Position numbers and translations under genes: made by a program | Shown: positions 11,201 to 23,192 of the stretch, in pieces | Layout of the letters: every line of letters begins with the position of its first letter | Numbering within the stretch: the stretch's first letter is position 1 | Assembly (NCBI RefSeq): GCF_000003815.2 | Contig: NC_049995.1 | Coordinates: 18,765,401 to 18,829,400 of the forward strand | Source of the DNA: Branchiostoma floridae | Lineage: Eukaryota > Chordata > Leptocardii > Amphioxiformes > Branchiostomatidae | Reading direction: 5' to 3' | Length of the DNA: 64,000 bases | Notes under the pieces: model-generated | Databases searched by the model: none | What the model was told of the DNA's origin: nothing | What the model saw: the letters and a program-made list of their open reading frames with translations, nothing else

Positions 11201-12995
11201 TCAAGCAGCACTTTGGAGAAGGCTTTTATTTTGTTTCAACACAAATGAGTGAACTTTCCATGTTCTCAAACCTGTCCTTTTGCCTACTTTGTGAACGGGT
11301 GGATGGGGAGGGGAACGCTACAGGCTTCCAACGGCCTTTGACCTTTTGTTCATATCAGACAGACGGAAGGTCACGTGTTTTTAACATTTAAGGCCTCAGT
11401 TGTCCTGAACAGATCAGAGAACATGTCGAAAAATTCAAATCCATCTTCATAACGTTTAGAACGAATTATAACATTCCCTGGACGAGAGTTTTTTTTTTCC
11501 ATTTCGCTCAAATTAGATTGAAGATCAACGTCACTTGATCATGGATTGTTCACAATCTGATGATAAACGCTCAACGCCGCTCAAACCATTCAAAGCTTTC
11601 TTTCCGCTTGTTCAAACGAATTTGATATATTCCATCCTTTAGGTAAATTCAATTTAAATACATTCTAGGAGAAGATAACCTTTACATTGTACAAATATAG
11701 GTAAATACACAAAGAAATGTTAAGGACGTCTAACTAATAGTAGGAGTCATACGTTAAACTCTTAATGCTGATTTATATTCATGTGTGTACTTTGGTTTAT
11801 GCATTTGTACTTAATTTTTAATGTACTTCCATGCTCATAATACATTTTGATATAATTTAATATTTTAATGCATTTAATGTTTATTTAACATCCATGCAAC
11901 AGTTGGTTAATCTTTAAATGATAATTGTCTGGAACCCATCTTGACATGTCGGGTTGGTTACAGATTCAGCAGCAGAACACGAAGATACTAACAGAAAAAG
12001 GATTGATTAACAAATGTAGCTAAATACATAAGAAAATGTTAAGGACGTAGAAACAATGGTATGAGTCATACGTTAAACTCTATGTGCTGATTTACCTGTA
12101 TATTTGTATCTTCAAGTTGGTTATTCACTTGCACCCTATTTTTGTATGTATGCATGCAGTAGATTTTATGGATGTCGCTGTCATTCCGATGTGTTTATGA
12201 TATTGTATGATATGTACTCCGATGGGTATAATACCTAATAATGCCTTTAATGTAATTGCTCATTTAACATCCATGCAACAGTTGGTGAATCTTTAAATGA
12301 TAATTGTCTGGAACCCATTTAGAGATGTCGGGTTGGTTACAGATTTAGTAGGAGCAGACGAATACACTAACAGATAAAGGATTGATTAATTAATGCTTTG
12401 TAAATAGCTTTTCATACCCAAGCCTTCAAGGGTCTTCCATCACCATGGATTCCTTAAACGTTGAAAAGACGGATTGAAGATTAGGAAGATGGCAGCTTCG
12501 TCACAGACTGTGGTGACGTCATGATGAAGCCGATGATAACGAGTATCCAAACAGCAGTTTACCGATGATGGTACAGGACACGTGACATGTTTCACCGGTA
12601 ACACCACCATGTATTATCAGCTGAACAACTAGATACAACATATAAGTCTCTGCACAATGTCTAAAGATCGCACATTAACACGTCTTTGCTATCAGCGGTT
12701 GAATTTCTTGGGAATTGAATTGAAATGGATACTGTACGATGTCGTATGCAGTTTTACACCAATAAAAGCTGTACTTCCTTTGCATGAAGTGATCAAAGTT
12801 CTTTGTAGTCCTACGTATAAAACTGAGTACCAACCATGATTTCAGTCCCCGTGTAACACCCGACAAAAAGGCGCGGCCAAATGAAAAGCATTGATAGACA
12901 TAAAATATCTCACAAGGACTTCTGGCGGTAAATGATGAAACTGAATGCTATCAAACTGAAGGAACTGAATATTCTATGAAAATAAACAATGAAAT
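11201..12995 (+). repeat. 3' flank block type I (after DTN-2)
   Basis: Long non-coding block also found after DTN-3 (18249-19648) and DTN-8 (58960-60560), with recognisable landmarks: ggatggggaggggaacgctacagg, ggacgagagtt, ttgatcatggattgttcac, catgcaacagttggt, and ccaataaaag. A piece from tgcaacagttggt is itself tandemly repeated here (11900 and 12277). AATAAA is at 12761-12766. It probably contains the 3' UTR, and the between-copy similarity shows duplication units larger than the genes. Confidence 0.6.
12761..12766 (+). terminator. candidate polyadenylation signal, DTN-2
   Basis: AATAAA in the conserved context acaccaataaaagctg, about 1.56 kb after the stop. If used, the 3' UTR is long; a nearer signal was not recognised. 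Confidence 0.4.
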
Positions 12996-13660
12996 TCTGC
13001 AATACCATCGCGGACTGGGCTTCAAATAAGGACCAAAGAGGTTCTTAAAAGAAGGTATATATCAACTGCCTTATGTAATTCGTATTGTAACAAAGCGGTT
13101 TTGTCGTAACATTGTAACGTTAGAACATCCTTGTGACGACAAAATTTAACGAACAAATTGTCTGAATGTTGGATCTTGTTGACGTGCCACCATTTAATCT
13201 TCAAGCAGATGTGGGAAATAAATATTTGGGCCGCTAGTATATGTCGAGATGCAACTTATACTACAGGGATGAGCTTTTCAATAGAACATAATTCACCTGT
13301 TTTACAAATCACATATTAAGGCGACGCCCATTCAGTATTAATGGAAACGCTAGCTTATTGTGTCCCGAACTGTTTTAGTCACTAGCGGGTCAAACCTCGC
13401 TATGCACTCAGCTACCAGCGGTCTGGATCAAAGTCCGACGGATACAGAGTTCGCTACAAACCTGCCACGTTCCCTCGTATTTCAGTCAACAGACCGGAGA
13501 CGCTTATTCCTGTAGTACCGGCAGTATCCGCTAGGTGCGTAGCTGCACCTGGCATCCCGACATTACCGAGCGGCCATGATCAAAGTCTAACGGGTACCGA
13601 CTCGGAGTTTGTTTCCAACTGCCACGTTTAGTGCAATCTAATTCAGCGCCCGGACAGGAG
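12996..13660 (+). other. upstream region of DTN-3 with hairpin arm
   Basis: No coding sequence. At 13508-13590 is the antisense copy of the linker-like motif (CCTGTAGTACC, CCGCTAGGTGCG, AGCTGCACCTGGC). The matching sense arm near 13226-13275 is degraded. It also gives the uninterrupted versions of two transposon target sites (ccatttaatcttcaagcag at 13193 and gaggttcttaaaagaaggt at 13036). Confidence 0.45.
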
Positions 13661-13664
13661 ACAT

Positions 13665-13747
13665 CTGAGGGCCGGGAGTTTGTCTTGTAGACTCAGACTG
13701 ACACTGGTTACGTCTTAAGGAGCCCGTCTTACCGTTACGTCACACAG
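13665..13747 (+). promoter_or_regulatory. non-coding first exon of DTN-3 (end at 13747)
   Basis: Conserved block with gagacatctgagg, cagactgacactggttacg and aaggagcccgtcttaccgtt, ending CACACAG|GTAAGT at 13747|13748. A second donor-like CTACAG|GTGAG lies 28 bases on, also conserved in the paralogues. Left end is the start of conservation, not a mapped transcription start. Confidence 0.5.
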
Positions 13748-15055
13748 GTAAGTTTTTAAACCTGCTTCACTACAGGTGAGAAACGATTGACGTGGCACTT
13801 CAGCCAGGCGGCCATTTTAGGTCAACGACTTGAGGCTACTTTTTTTCCACCTTGAGATTTTCATTGCTCTTCATGTGGTGAATCCTGTATAAATGGAAAT
13901 AAGAAAAAGTTTAAGGAATTCGTTCATGTAAATTACATAGCCTGATGGTGAATCTGACAGAAAGTGACCAAATAAATGCCTTCTAAGTTACTTTGAATGG
14001 GTAGGCGGGTAGGATATTTTGAATTACAATTTTATGGTATTCACAGTTGCACTTTAGATATCTTAATCATGATAATGTTAATAGGATAATGATCATGCGA
14101 GTGTCTCATTGTGGCAGGGTTTTATCAGTGTCCTGATCTCTGCCCCGCCCCTCGGCACGTCCGCGTGACGTGTTAATGATTGATGGACAGAACAAACTCT
14201 TCCGACTGTGGTCTGAGATGACGTCACGGGGAGGGCTAAGCACTGGGAGATGTAAACAATTACATCACGAGTACAAATTAGGCTTAGCGAGGATTCAACG
14301 ATGCTTACTCCACAGATGTTGATGTTGGTACTCAAAGATGACTTGTTAATGATCAATTCTTTTTAAATGAAGTTTAACTTAAAATTAAACGTCAGTGAGA
14401 TTATAATAACCCCATATATGCCTTATATGTTTGCAGAAATAATTTGGCGTGTAAGGCAGTAGTTTTGCTAATGTATCATTTGTGGCAAGGACCTATCAGT
14501 GTCCTGGTCTCTCCCGCCCCTCGGCACGTCCGCGTGACGTGTTAATGATTGTTGGACAGAACAAACTCTCCAGAGTAGTCTGAGCTGACGTCACGGGGAG
14601 GTCAAAGTGCTCGAAGATTTACAAACAACAGCAGTACAAGTTCCCACTGGGCTCAGTGTGCATCGAATGTTGCTCAGTCTCCGGAAGTTAACGTTGTTAC
14701 TTTGATATGATAACGGTAGAAATGCCAGAAGGAACACAATAAGGTATTAACTATTCATGCATAGGGTCAAAAGTGAAGGCCCTTGACTTGCAACCATGGG
14801 CTCTTGTGAAGAGAAAACAAATATGTTGAGACGTGTTTTCTTTATATCTCATTCGTCTTTAACTTTGGCATTTTACCCACAAGGCATAGCACTGTCAATG
14901 CACATTTGAAATGCAGAAAGTTCGTATTATTTAACCTTCAACCTTCCGTAAAGCGTTATAAAAGTGTAAGACTCTCTACTATTATCTTACCTACTTAGAC
15001 AAACAGTGTGTGCAGAACAGGATTCCTTTTTGAACATTTTTTCGTCTATTTTCAG
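13748..15055 (+). other. 5' intron of DTN-3
   Basis: From gtaagt to ttttcag. Its first part (13918 to about 14340) nearly equals window bases 1-420. Two regulatory modules lie at 14140-14226 and 14512-14593. No exon candidate seen. Confidence 0.55.
14140..14594 (+). promoter_or_regulatory. two regulatory modules (DTN-3)
   Basis: Two copies of the CACGTCCGCGTGACGTG module, each followed by a perfect TGACGTCA (14219-14226 and 14586-14593). Confidence 0.55.
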
Positions 15056-15056
15056 G

Positions 15057-16923
15057 ATGGCGTCTCCGGTCCGAGAAAGAGTCACAGATGCCGACAGGCG
15101 CCATTTTGATTTTGTAAAAACCTTGCTCCGTATTTCCGATGAACTGACAGAAGAGGAAACGGCAAACTTAAAGATCTTCTGCCTGCATCTTATTCCCAAG
15201 GGCCACCTGGCACAACTCAGGCGGGCAATGGACGTTTTCGTCAAGCTGATGGAACTGGACAAAATTGACCGGGAGAATCTTGACTTTCTCAAAGAGATCT
15301 TGGAAGGAATCGGACGACAGGACCTGATTCGAGACGTTCTAAGGCAGTTTCAGCCGCCTGACCGAGAGATTCCGGAAAATCCCGACCTGCAGCCGGAAAA
15401 TCCCGGCCTGCAGCCGGAAAATACCGACCTTCAGCCGGAAAATCCCGACTTGCAGCCGGAAAATCCTGACTTGCAGCCGGAAAATCCCGACCTGCAGCCG
15501 GAAAACCCCGATCTGCAGCCGGAAAATCCCGACCTTCAGCCGCAAAACTCCGAACTGCAGCCGCAAAACCCTGAACTGCAGCCGGGAGACCCCGAAATTC
15601 AATCAGGTCAAAGCAATGCAGAAGGAGCAAATGAAGAAGGTGAGTGTCAATAAACATGAAAAACATTATTGGTAATGCCTTGAAAAACAGTTTTATATTT
15701 TTATAACGCCAACTGCAGTCCACAAAATGTTATTCTCGACATGTGGAGGACTATACGTATCTACTCTCCAAACTGACGTAAATCAACTTTTTAATGAGTA
15801 AACTACTGGAAAATAATGAATTGAAGATTTTCTGATGCTTTCCTTTAAATTGACATTAACATATCAATGATTCACGATTGCAGGAGATGCAACGTCGAAC
15901 ATCTACGTGGTCGTACATGGCCAAGTGCGCATGATCCAGGAAGCTCTAGATCGTCTTAAAGGTGACCTAGCAAGGTTATCTGGCACCAGGAGGTCACAGG
16001 TCATGTACAGAGGTCACAAGAAGCACAAGAGCATCCTGGTGCACTTCTCCATACCGCGGGAGAACACGGCGGTGCTGAGGCACATGGCAGATCACTCCGA
16101 CCCGAGACTTGTCTACATGGGCATCAAGTATCTGCAGATCGACGCTGAAGTTCCCATCAAAGTCCAACAGGAGGAGCCTGTGTACGGTAAGTCTACTTTG
16201 TATTTTTGTTCAAGGCAAGAAGTTGTACAAATGTACAAATCATAGACCAAGCTGTAATTTCTCTAAATGTTCAGGTGCTTTGAGTTAGTGTTTCTGTTTA
16301 TGTATTGAGTAGTTTTCTTCTGGCCACGTTTGCATTTTCCTCCAAGTTATATCAAAACTTTAGAGACATATAAAAAGGAAAAGAAAGAGAGGAAAGGGTA
16401 AATGAAAGTTGTCGACGTCACATTTGTAGGTACTTTGCAACATGTCAAAGACGTGTTCAATAGGCATGTCTAATAGACATCTCAAATAAATTGTCACTAG
16501 CTGTATATTATTCAAGTTACACCCTGTGTACTTTCAACAAATCAAAATCATGTAGACTGCTTATCTCTGGATTTGTGAAGTTACGTTCCATTCATTTGCC
16601 TTTCAGATATCAAGAGACAACTGCCTGTTGATGACATCGAGGTGGGATGCAGTACCCGGACCAAACACCAGAAGGCGCCCCAGAGCTGGAGCCGCCTGTC
16701 TGCCCTGAACCTGTTCTCGGACGCCCTGCCGCTCCATCTGCAAGCAGCCGCGAGTCTGGAGTACCAGGGCTTCTCCTACAGCCTGGTCCGGGCTCTGGTG
16801 CAGAAGGACCGGCTCAGAGAACACCAGATGAGGCAGGCCATCCAGAACCTCAGGAACGCAGAGGTGGATTCCATTCCAACACGCTCCGTCAGAAGGCAGA
16901 GGCGGATTCCAACACGATCATGA
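15057..16923 (+). CDS. DTN-3: truncated DED / TRADD-N-like protein (400 aa, frameshift in exon 3)
   Basis: Coding exons 15057-15639, 15884-16186 and 16607-16923. DED with RQDL motif is intact; the tail is the longest of the family, made of about ten 7-residue PENPDLQ-type units. Exon 2 is intact. In exon 3 a 5-base duplication of ATTCC (16868-16872 and 16873-16877) inside the coiled-coil repeat shifts the frame, and translation ends at TGA 16921-16923. The original frame continues fully open to TAG at 18246-18248, with three EYRGEKPPGG units and a complete NHL propeller. The undecayed downstream frame means the change is very recent, polymorphic or an assembly error. As written the product keeps the death-fold part and loses coiled coil and propeller. 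Confidence 0.75.
15365..15600 (+). repeat. 21-bp coding minisatellite (PENPDLQ) in DTN-3 exon 1
   Basis: Roughly ten to eleven units of gaaaatcccgacctgcagcc-type sequence with variants ending QPQNSELQ and QPGDPEIQ. Each unit is 21 bases and keeps the frame. In the paralogues the same position has one to four 13-residue PPDREIPENPELQ units, so this tail length is highly variable. Confidence 0.8.
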
Positions 16924-18248
16924 CTTTGCGCTCCAAGCTCAACATCACAGAGAACAGGCTGAAGGAAGCTCTTGAGACGATCGCGGTTCTTCAAGAAAAG
17001 ATGAAGCAGGCTCAAGAATACGCAGAGAACGCCGCCAAGCATGTGACATCCCACGTGACGGAGTACAGGGGAGAGAAGCCGCCTGGAGGCTGGGCACAGG
17101 AGTACAGGGGAGAGAAGTCGCCTGGAGGCTCTCCACTGGAGTACAGGGGAGAGAAGCCGCCTGGAGGCTGGTCGTCACAGGTCGAGAAGGCTGATTCAGC
17201 TACACAGACACACCAAACGGATCCTTTTGGTACTACAGGGATACCTGGAGATGTAGGCGGTGACAAGGTTGGAGCAGACCCGACTGTAAAGGAAGAAGTC
17301 GGGAAAACTCCAACACAAGACTCTGGCAGTGGAAGCAATGGAAAAGAGGATGTTCTCGGTACAGAAGCACTCGAGCAAGAGCGACAAACTGCGGGGACAG
17401 CAGGAACTGCATCTGGCTCTACTGGGGACAGGAAGCAGCGTGTGATCACTTTTGGCGTGATGGGAACAGAACCTAGACAGTTTCTTGACCCACGTGGCGT
17501 TGTGGTGTCGCCTAGCAACGAGATATTTGTCGCTAATCGCGGCAACGAGCGAGTCCAAGTCCGCAGCACGGAGGGGGTTTACCTGCGCCACTTCCCAACA
17601 GTTGTACCGGGTACAGGGGATAAGGTCATGGTGCCGCATGATGTCTGTATGGATGCTAACGGCACGCTGTGGGTAGTGGGGCGGGGACAGACAGCCGATC
17701 ATGTTGTACAGTACAGCACGGACGGGACCGCCATGGCGGGGTTTGACCTGGAGAAGATCGGTTATTTCCGCGGGATTGCAGTGAACATGCGCACTAACCA
17801 CATCCTGGTAACTGATGCAGACCAAGGTGAAGTTCATGTGTTCCGTCCGGACGGCTCCCTGGTGCGGACAGTCCGCCATCCGCGGGCTGGGAAGACACGC
17901 CCACGGTACATTACTGTGGACGGGGAAGGGAACATTCTTGTGTCGGACTGGAACAATAACTATGTCTACATGTACGACGAGTCCGGGGAGTTCCTGTTCC
18001 AGTTCGGAGGTGAGGGAAGTGGTGAAGGTCAGCTGAGTGGTCCCAGCGGCATCTGTACAGACAGCTCGGGTCACATTCTCGTGGCGGACTCTGGGAACGG
18101 GAGGATTCAGATCTTCACTCGTCACGGCGAGTTTGTCCGTACCGTCAGTACTGGGTTTACGCCGTATGGTCTGGCAGTGGGACCGGAAGGGCAGCTGGTT
18201 GTGACCAATTATTGGAAACATACTGTGACTGTGTATCCCAACTATTAG
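16924..18248 (+). pseudogene. NHL-propeller part of DTN-3 downstream of the frameshift
   Basis: Open frame without stops after the 5-base duplication: end of the coiled coil, three 13-residue repeats, linker and six NHL blades ending VYPNY. It is not reachable from the DTN-3 start as assembled. No start codon or splice site that would give it its own gene is evident. Confidence 0.7.
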
Positions 18249-19648
18249 TCATATGCATGCAGCTTTTTGTAAAAGGGCTTTTTTGTTTCATCACAAAAGA
18301 GCGAACTTACCATTTTCTCAAACCAGTCCTTTTGCCTACTTTGTGAACGGCTGGATGGGGCGGGGGGACGCTACAGGCTTCCAACGGCCTTTGACCCTTT
18401 GTTCATATCAGACAGACTGAAGGTCACGTGTTTTGAACATTTAAGCCCTCAGTTATCCTGAACAGATCAGAGAACATGTCGAAAACTTCAAATCCATCTT
18501 CATAACGTTTAGAACGAATAATAACATTCCCTGGACGAGAGTTGTTTTTTTCCATTCCGCCCAAATTAGATTTTTGATCAACGTCACTTGATCATGGATT
18601 GTTCACAATCTGACGATAAACGCTCAAAGCCGCTCAAACCACTCAAAGCTTTCTTTCCGCTTGTTCAAAAGAATTTGATATATTCCATCCTTTAGGTAAA
18701 TTCAATTTAGATACATTCTAGGAGAAGATAACCCTTACATTGTACAAATATAGGTAAATACACAAAGAAATGTTAAGGACGTCTAACTAATAGTAGGAGT
18801 CATACGTTAAACTCTAAATGTTGATTTATAGTCATAAGTGTACCTTGGTTTATGCATTTGTACTTAATTTTCTAATGTACTTCCATGCTCATAATACATT
18901 TTAATATAATTTAATGTTTTAATGCATTTTAATGTTTATTTAACATCCATGCAACAGTTGGTTAATCTATAAATGATAATTGTCTGGAACCCATCTTGAC
19001 ATGTCGGGTTGGTTACAGATTTAGCAGCAGCAGACGAAGACACTAACAGAAAAAGGATTGATTAACTAATGTTTTGTAAATAGCTTTTCATACCCAAGCC
19101 TTCAAGGGTCTTTCATGGCCATGGATTCCTTAAACGTTGAAAAGACGGATTGAAGATTAGGAAGATGGCAGCTTCGTTGTAGACTGTGGTGACGCCATGA
19201 TGAAGCCGATGATAACGAGTATCCAAACAGCAGTTTGCCGATGGTGGTACAGGACACGTTTACGCATACTGGTATATGTACCGGTAACACCACCATGTTT
19301 TATCAGCTGAACAATTAGACACAACATATAAGTCACTTTACGATGTCGCATTTAGTTTTACACCAATTAAAGCTATGCTTTCTATGCATGAAATGATCAT
19401 TGTTCTTTGTGGTCTTACTTATGATACTGAGAACCAACCTTGATTTCTGTCCCTGTGTAACACCCGACAAAAAGGCTCGGCCCAATGAAAAGCATCGATA
19501 GACATAAAATATCTCACAAGGACTTCTAGCTGTACATGATGAAACTGAATGCTATTAAACTGAATGAACTGAATATTCTATAGAAATAAACAACGAAATT
19601 CTGCAATACCATCGCGGACTGGGCTTCAAATAAAGACCAGAGAGGTTC
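18249..19648 (+). repeat. 3' flank block type I (after DTN-3)
   Basis: Same landmarks as after DTN-2 (ggatggggcggggggacg, ttgatcatggattgttcac, catgcaacagttggttaatc). The poly(A) context has changed to caccaattaaagc at about 19360. Ends at the MITE inserted at 19649. Confidence 0.55.
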
Positions 19649-20628
19649 TTAACCCTCAAGCACCCGACCTTTTTTTGCGACTAAAATGACCGAGTGGGGT
19701 CCAAACGGACCCCAAAATGTTTTGTTCATAAAATCTCAGTACCATTTCTTATCAGCGATCATTGTATATACATTGCTTCGTCAATGTAAGAGGAAGATTT
19801 TGAGATGTTAAGGTGTTGCTAATTCCAACTCATTATCATAATTTATGCAAAAGTTCAGAAGGACCACGTTTTGCACTAAACCTATTCCGACCAGATAGGG
19901 GAATTTTGAGGCCCTCAGCAACATTTATGTAGCATAACTCATGAACGGCTAGAGCTAAAGCTACGAAACTTGGTAATTTATCACAAAATATTGTTTGCAA
20001 AAGTTTTTGGTCAATAAAGTAAGTTTATCATTTTTTGGGGTTGCCATGGCAGCCATATTCTAACAGGTATATTTTTGCCAAAATTTGACAATTTCAATTT
20101 AAACAAGGTTTTCTTGGTAAACTACACCTGTTTTCTGACAACAATTGAATTCTATGAAATTCAATGTGATTTTCATGACTAAAAATTTATAATTTATGCT
20201 AATTTTATGACGTCATTGATCAAAATCCAAGATGGCCGCCCTGATTAGGCAAATGACGTCATAATGTCGTCACATTACATGTTGATAACACAGAAATTTT
20301 TGTGATGATTAAGGTTTACATTCTTATGATTGTCTGAAAGTTTGGTAGTCATACTGTAAGTGGTTAAGGAGTTAGCCTCCAAAGTTTGTTTTAAAAACTG
20401 CACATTTTTGCTGGGGTCCGTTTGGACCCCAGAAGGACTGAACGCAAACTTTCTTTATAATTTCCACATTATTGTACCAATCTTTGCGAAAACTTAGGAG
20501 AAGGTATAAGACATATTGGCTGACAACGTCACGGAAGGATTTTTTGTTCAGATTAAAAATGTTCAAATGGCACTTCAAAATGTACGCATGGGGTTCAAAT
20601 GGACCCCACTCGGGTGTTTGAGGGTTAA
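19649..20628. mobile_element. TTAA-flanked MITE-like element B (980 bp)
   Basis: Flanked by TTAA (19649-19652 and 20625-20628). Ends are inverted: CCCTCAAGCACCCGA at the left and TCGGGTGTTTGAGGG at the right, each followed inward by a GGGGTCC-type segment (GAGTGGGGTCCAAACGGACC). The paralogous empty site gaggttcTTAAaagaaggt exists at about 13036, so the boundaries are secure. No transposase seen. Contains TGACGTCA-like sites near 20207 and 20254. Confidence 0.8.
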
Positions 20629-21290
20629 AAGAAGGTATATCAATAATCTCCAAGCAGATTCCTCAGGTGGCATAAAACAGTAACATAAGATGGGGAAGGA
20701 CTTCAGCCGGCAAAGGGGAAAAAAATTTGCCACCGCAACTGCCTTATCTAATTCATGTTGGACCAAAGCGGCCTTGTCGTCACATATTGTAGACCATCCT
20801 TGTGACGACAAAGTCTAACGACGAACAAATTGTCTGAATGTTGGTTCTGTTAGAATCTTAGTTCCGCCATTTAAACTCCCGGCAGATGATGAAAGGATAG
20901 GTGTTGGCCGCTGGTTTATGTCGAGATGGCAGATGCAGCGTCACACCTAGCGGATACTGCTGGTACTACATAGATCAGCTGTTCAGAACCAAATTTACCC
21001 GTTTTGCAAGTCACAATGTACGGCGACGCCCAGCAAGCATTGATATCAAGCTCTACTCTTATCATATGCAAACTATTTTCATCACTAGCGGGTAAAAACT
21101 TCGCAATCAGACTCCAGTGGTCGTGATCAAAGTCCAACGAATACAGAGTTCGCTGGTCCCTGTAGTACCAGCAGTATCCGCTAGGTGCGAAGCTGCATCA
21201 TCCCGACATTACCCAGTGGCCATGATCAAAGTCTAACGGGTACCGAGTTTGTTTCCCACCTGCCTAGTTAATTGGGGTTTCTGTCCCCAG
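20629..21290 (+). other. upstream region of an orphan DTN promoter, with hairpin arms
   Basis: Non-coding. Contains an inverted repeat: sense arm about 20906-20980 and antisense arm about 21158-21226, spaced by ~180 bases. The arms match the coding linker of exon 3 (GGCAGATGCAGC, CACCTAGCGG, TGGTACTACA). Confidence 0.55.
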
Positions 21291-21378
21291 TCCGGAGACA
21301 ACTGAAGAAGTTTGTCTTAAAGAATCAGACTAACACTGGTTACGTCTAAGGAGCCCGTCTTACTGTTACGTCACACAG
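21291..21378 (+). promoter_or_regulatory. orphan non-coding first exon (end at 21378)
   Basis: The complete first-exon block (ccggagacaactgaagaag, cagactaacactggttacg, aaggagcccgtcttactgttacg) ends TCACACAG|GTGAG at 21378|21379, but no forward DED exon follows; the next gene, DTN-4, points the other way. It is either a leftover of a lost gene or a start site for antisense transcription into DTN-4. Confidence 0.5.
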
Positions 21379-22190
21379 GTGAGTTTTACAGTACAGGTGA
21401 GAAATGTTCACTTAAGTCAGGCGGCCATTTTAGATCAATGACATGAAAAGGATTTTAGTACCATATGAGACCTCCATTGTTCTTTACGTGGTTGGGAGGG
21501 AGTAACACCTGGCGTCTCACCTGTCCACACTGCCAGGGCAGGCTGGAGACACTTTTTGCAACAACTCAGGGAAAAGAATTATGTAATTAAAAGGCCATAC
21601 ACAGCAAATTTCTCTGACAATTGAGCATCCTTATGGCATACCATGTATCGCAGACTATAACGATACCTGATACCTCTGCCGTTTTAAAACAATTCAACAC
21701 AACCCCCTGCACAATCATTAAGTTATACGTACTCAGACCAAGGCATCCATATTTGCCTGTCCGCACTCACACGGTCACACCGCAGGTACCAAAACACCTG
21801 GTATCTCAACAGTCCAAACGTGCACACGAGGGTAGAGACTCCTGATGCCACCGTCATTTCGCAGCAACTCAAGGCCTACGCAATCAGGACCGAAGTTATA
21901 AAGGCATACACAGTTCTTTGAAAACTCAGACCAAGGCACGATAAACAGACGGCCCTCCCACGTTATATGTGTGACTTTTCGCAAGTTTCTTTTAACAGTG
22001 TAAAAGTTAGACTAAGGTAACTAAACCTCGCACCGCAAAGTGCCTACTTCTTTGCCATTTCACTGCAACTCAACAGAAACACCCACATTATTAGGATTTA
22101 TGTTATAGAACCATGCACATGTCTATTGAATGTTATTTCTTTGGCCGCGTACTCTTGTAACGAGTTTAATAGGGGTTTAACTCATGATTG
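21379..22190. other. unassigned non-coding stretch
   Basis: The first ~100 bases (ggcggccattttagatcaatgac) still match the 5' intron of DTN genes. The rest, from about 21480, shows no similarity I can recognise to the other copies and no convincing coding sequence. Confidence 0.4.
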
Positions 22191-23045
22191 GTATACCAAT
22201 GTCATAATATTTAAGTTAGACCACAAAGAACCATGATCATTTCATACAAAGAAAGCATAGCTTTAATTGATGCAAAAATTGATGCTAAAGCAGAATTCAA
22301 TTCACAAGGGATTCAACCGCTGATCCCACAGATTTGTTAATGTGCAATCATTAGACATTGTATCAAGACCTGTATTTAGTATCTAATTGTTTAACTGATA
22401 CGTAACTGTACAATGGTGATGCTACAGGTGAAACATGTCACACATCGTGTCCCATTATCCGAATACTACTGTTGGATACTCGTTATCATCGGCAAAGCCA
22501 TGACGTCACCACAGTCTGTGGACGCTATCATTCTCCTCACCTTCCCTTTCGGAGTTAGAGGACTCCATAGGCGTGTAGAGTCGACCTTTTAACTATTTAA
22601 AAAGCAATAATCAGTTGATTAATCAGTGTTTTCGCCTGCTGCAAACTTTTACCAATCAAACACGTTTGTATTTAAGAAAGAGTATGATAGTTGAACACAT
22701 AGACAGTAGACTTGAGCTTTGCTAAAGTAATTGCACAAAGCTCTATGTACCATGGCAACAGAAAGAAACGGCCGAGGATGGGATTTGCTAATGCACCATT
22801 TGGCGCGAGAGGTACTTTTTGAAGTTCCGAAAACTATGAACATGAATTATGTACTTAGATGAATCATTATAGATATGGATAACATATTGAGCTTCCGGGA
22901 ATCACCGAACCATCTGGTCTCCGTTAGAATGACTGACGCCCGATTGCTGAGAACACGTGACCTTCCGAGAGTGTGGCCTGAGGGATGGGTCAAAGGTCAT
23001 TGGAAGTAGGTCCCCCCGCCCCCATCCATTCCTTCCTCAGTCACC
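22190..23045 (-). other. 3' flank of DTN-4
   Basis: Reverse-complement version of the family 3' flank: catgatcatttcatacaaagaaagcatagctttaattgatg (22230-22275) mirrors the aattaaagctatgctttc poly(A) context of DTN-3. Further shared pieces are at 22485-22520 (cgttatcatcggc, tgacgtcaccacagtctgtg). No coding sequence. Confidence 0.5.

Positions 23046-23137
<92 letters not shown>
23046..23137. repeat. (TA)n-(GA)n microsatellite
   Basis: About 38 bases of alternating TA (one TACA interruption) followed by about 54 bases of GA, directly before the DTN-4 stop codon region. Confidence 0.95.
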
Positions 23138-23138
<1 letters not shown>

Positions 23139-23192
23139 CAGCAGAACTGGTTGGCTGATTGGTCCAGTCTGTTTGTGAGAGATGCTTTCCGA

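Noticed and set aside
15006-15056. In-frame ATG at 15006 upstream of the DTN-3 DED
   Set aside because: The sequence ctattttcag before gATGGC is the family 3' splice site; the paralogues all start at this second ATG.
15365-15600. Regularly spaced repeats considered as a CRISPR-like array
   Set aside because: Units are contiguous, in frame and without unique spacers; the genome is eukaryotic.
15289-15723. Reverse-strand proline/alanine-rich frames opposite the DED tails (also 30142-30756, 56221-56500, 26745-27271)
   Set aside because: Antisense readings of the 21- and 39-base coding repeats.
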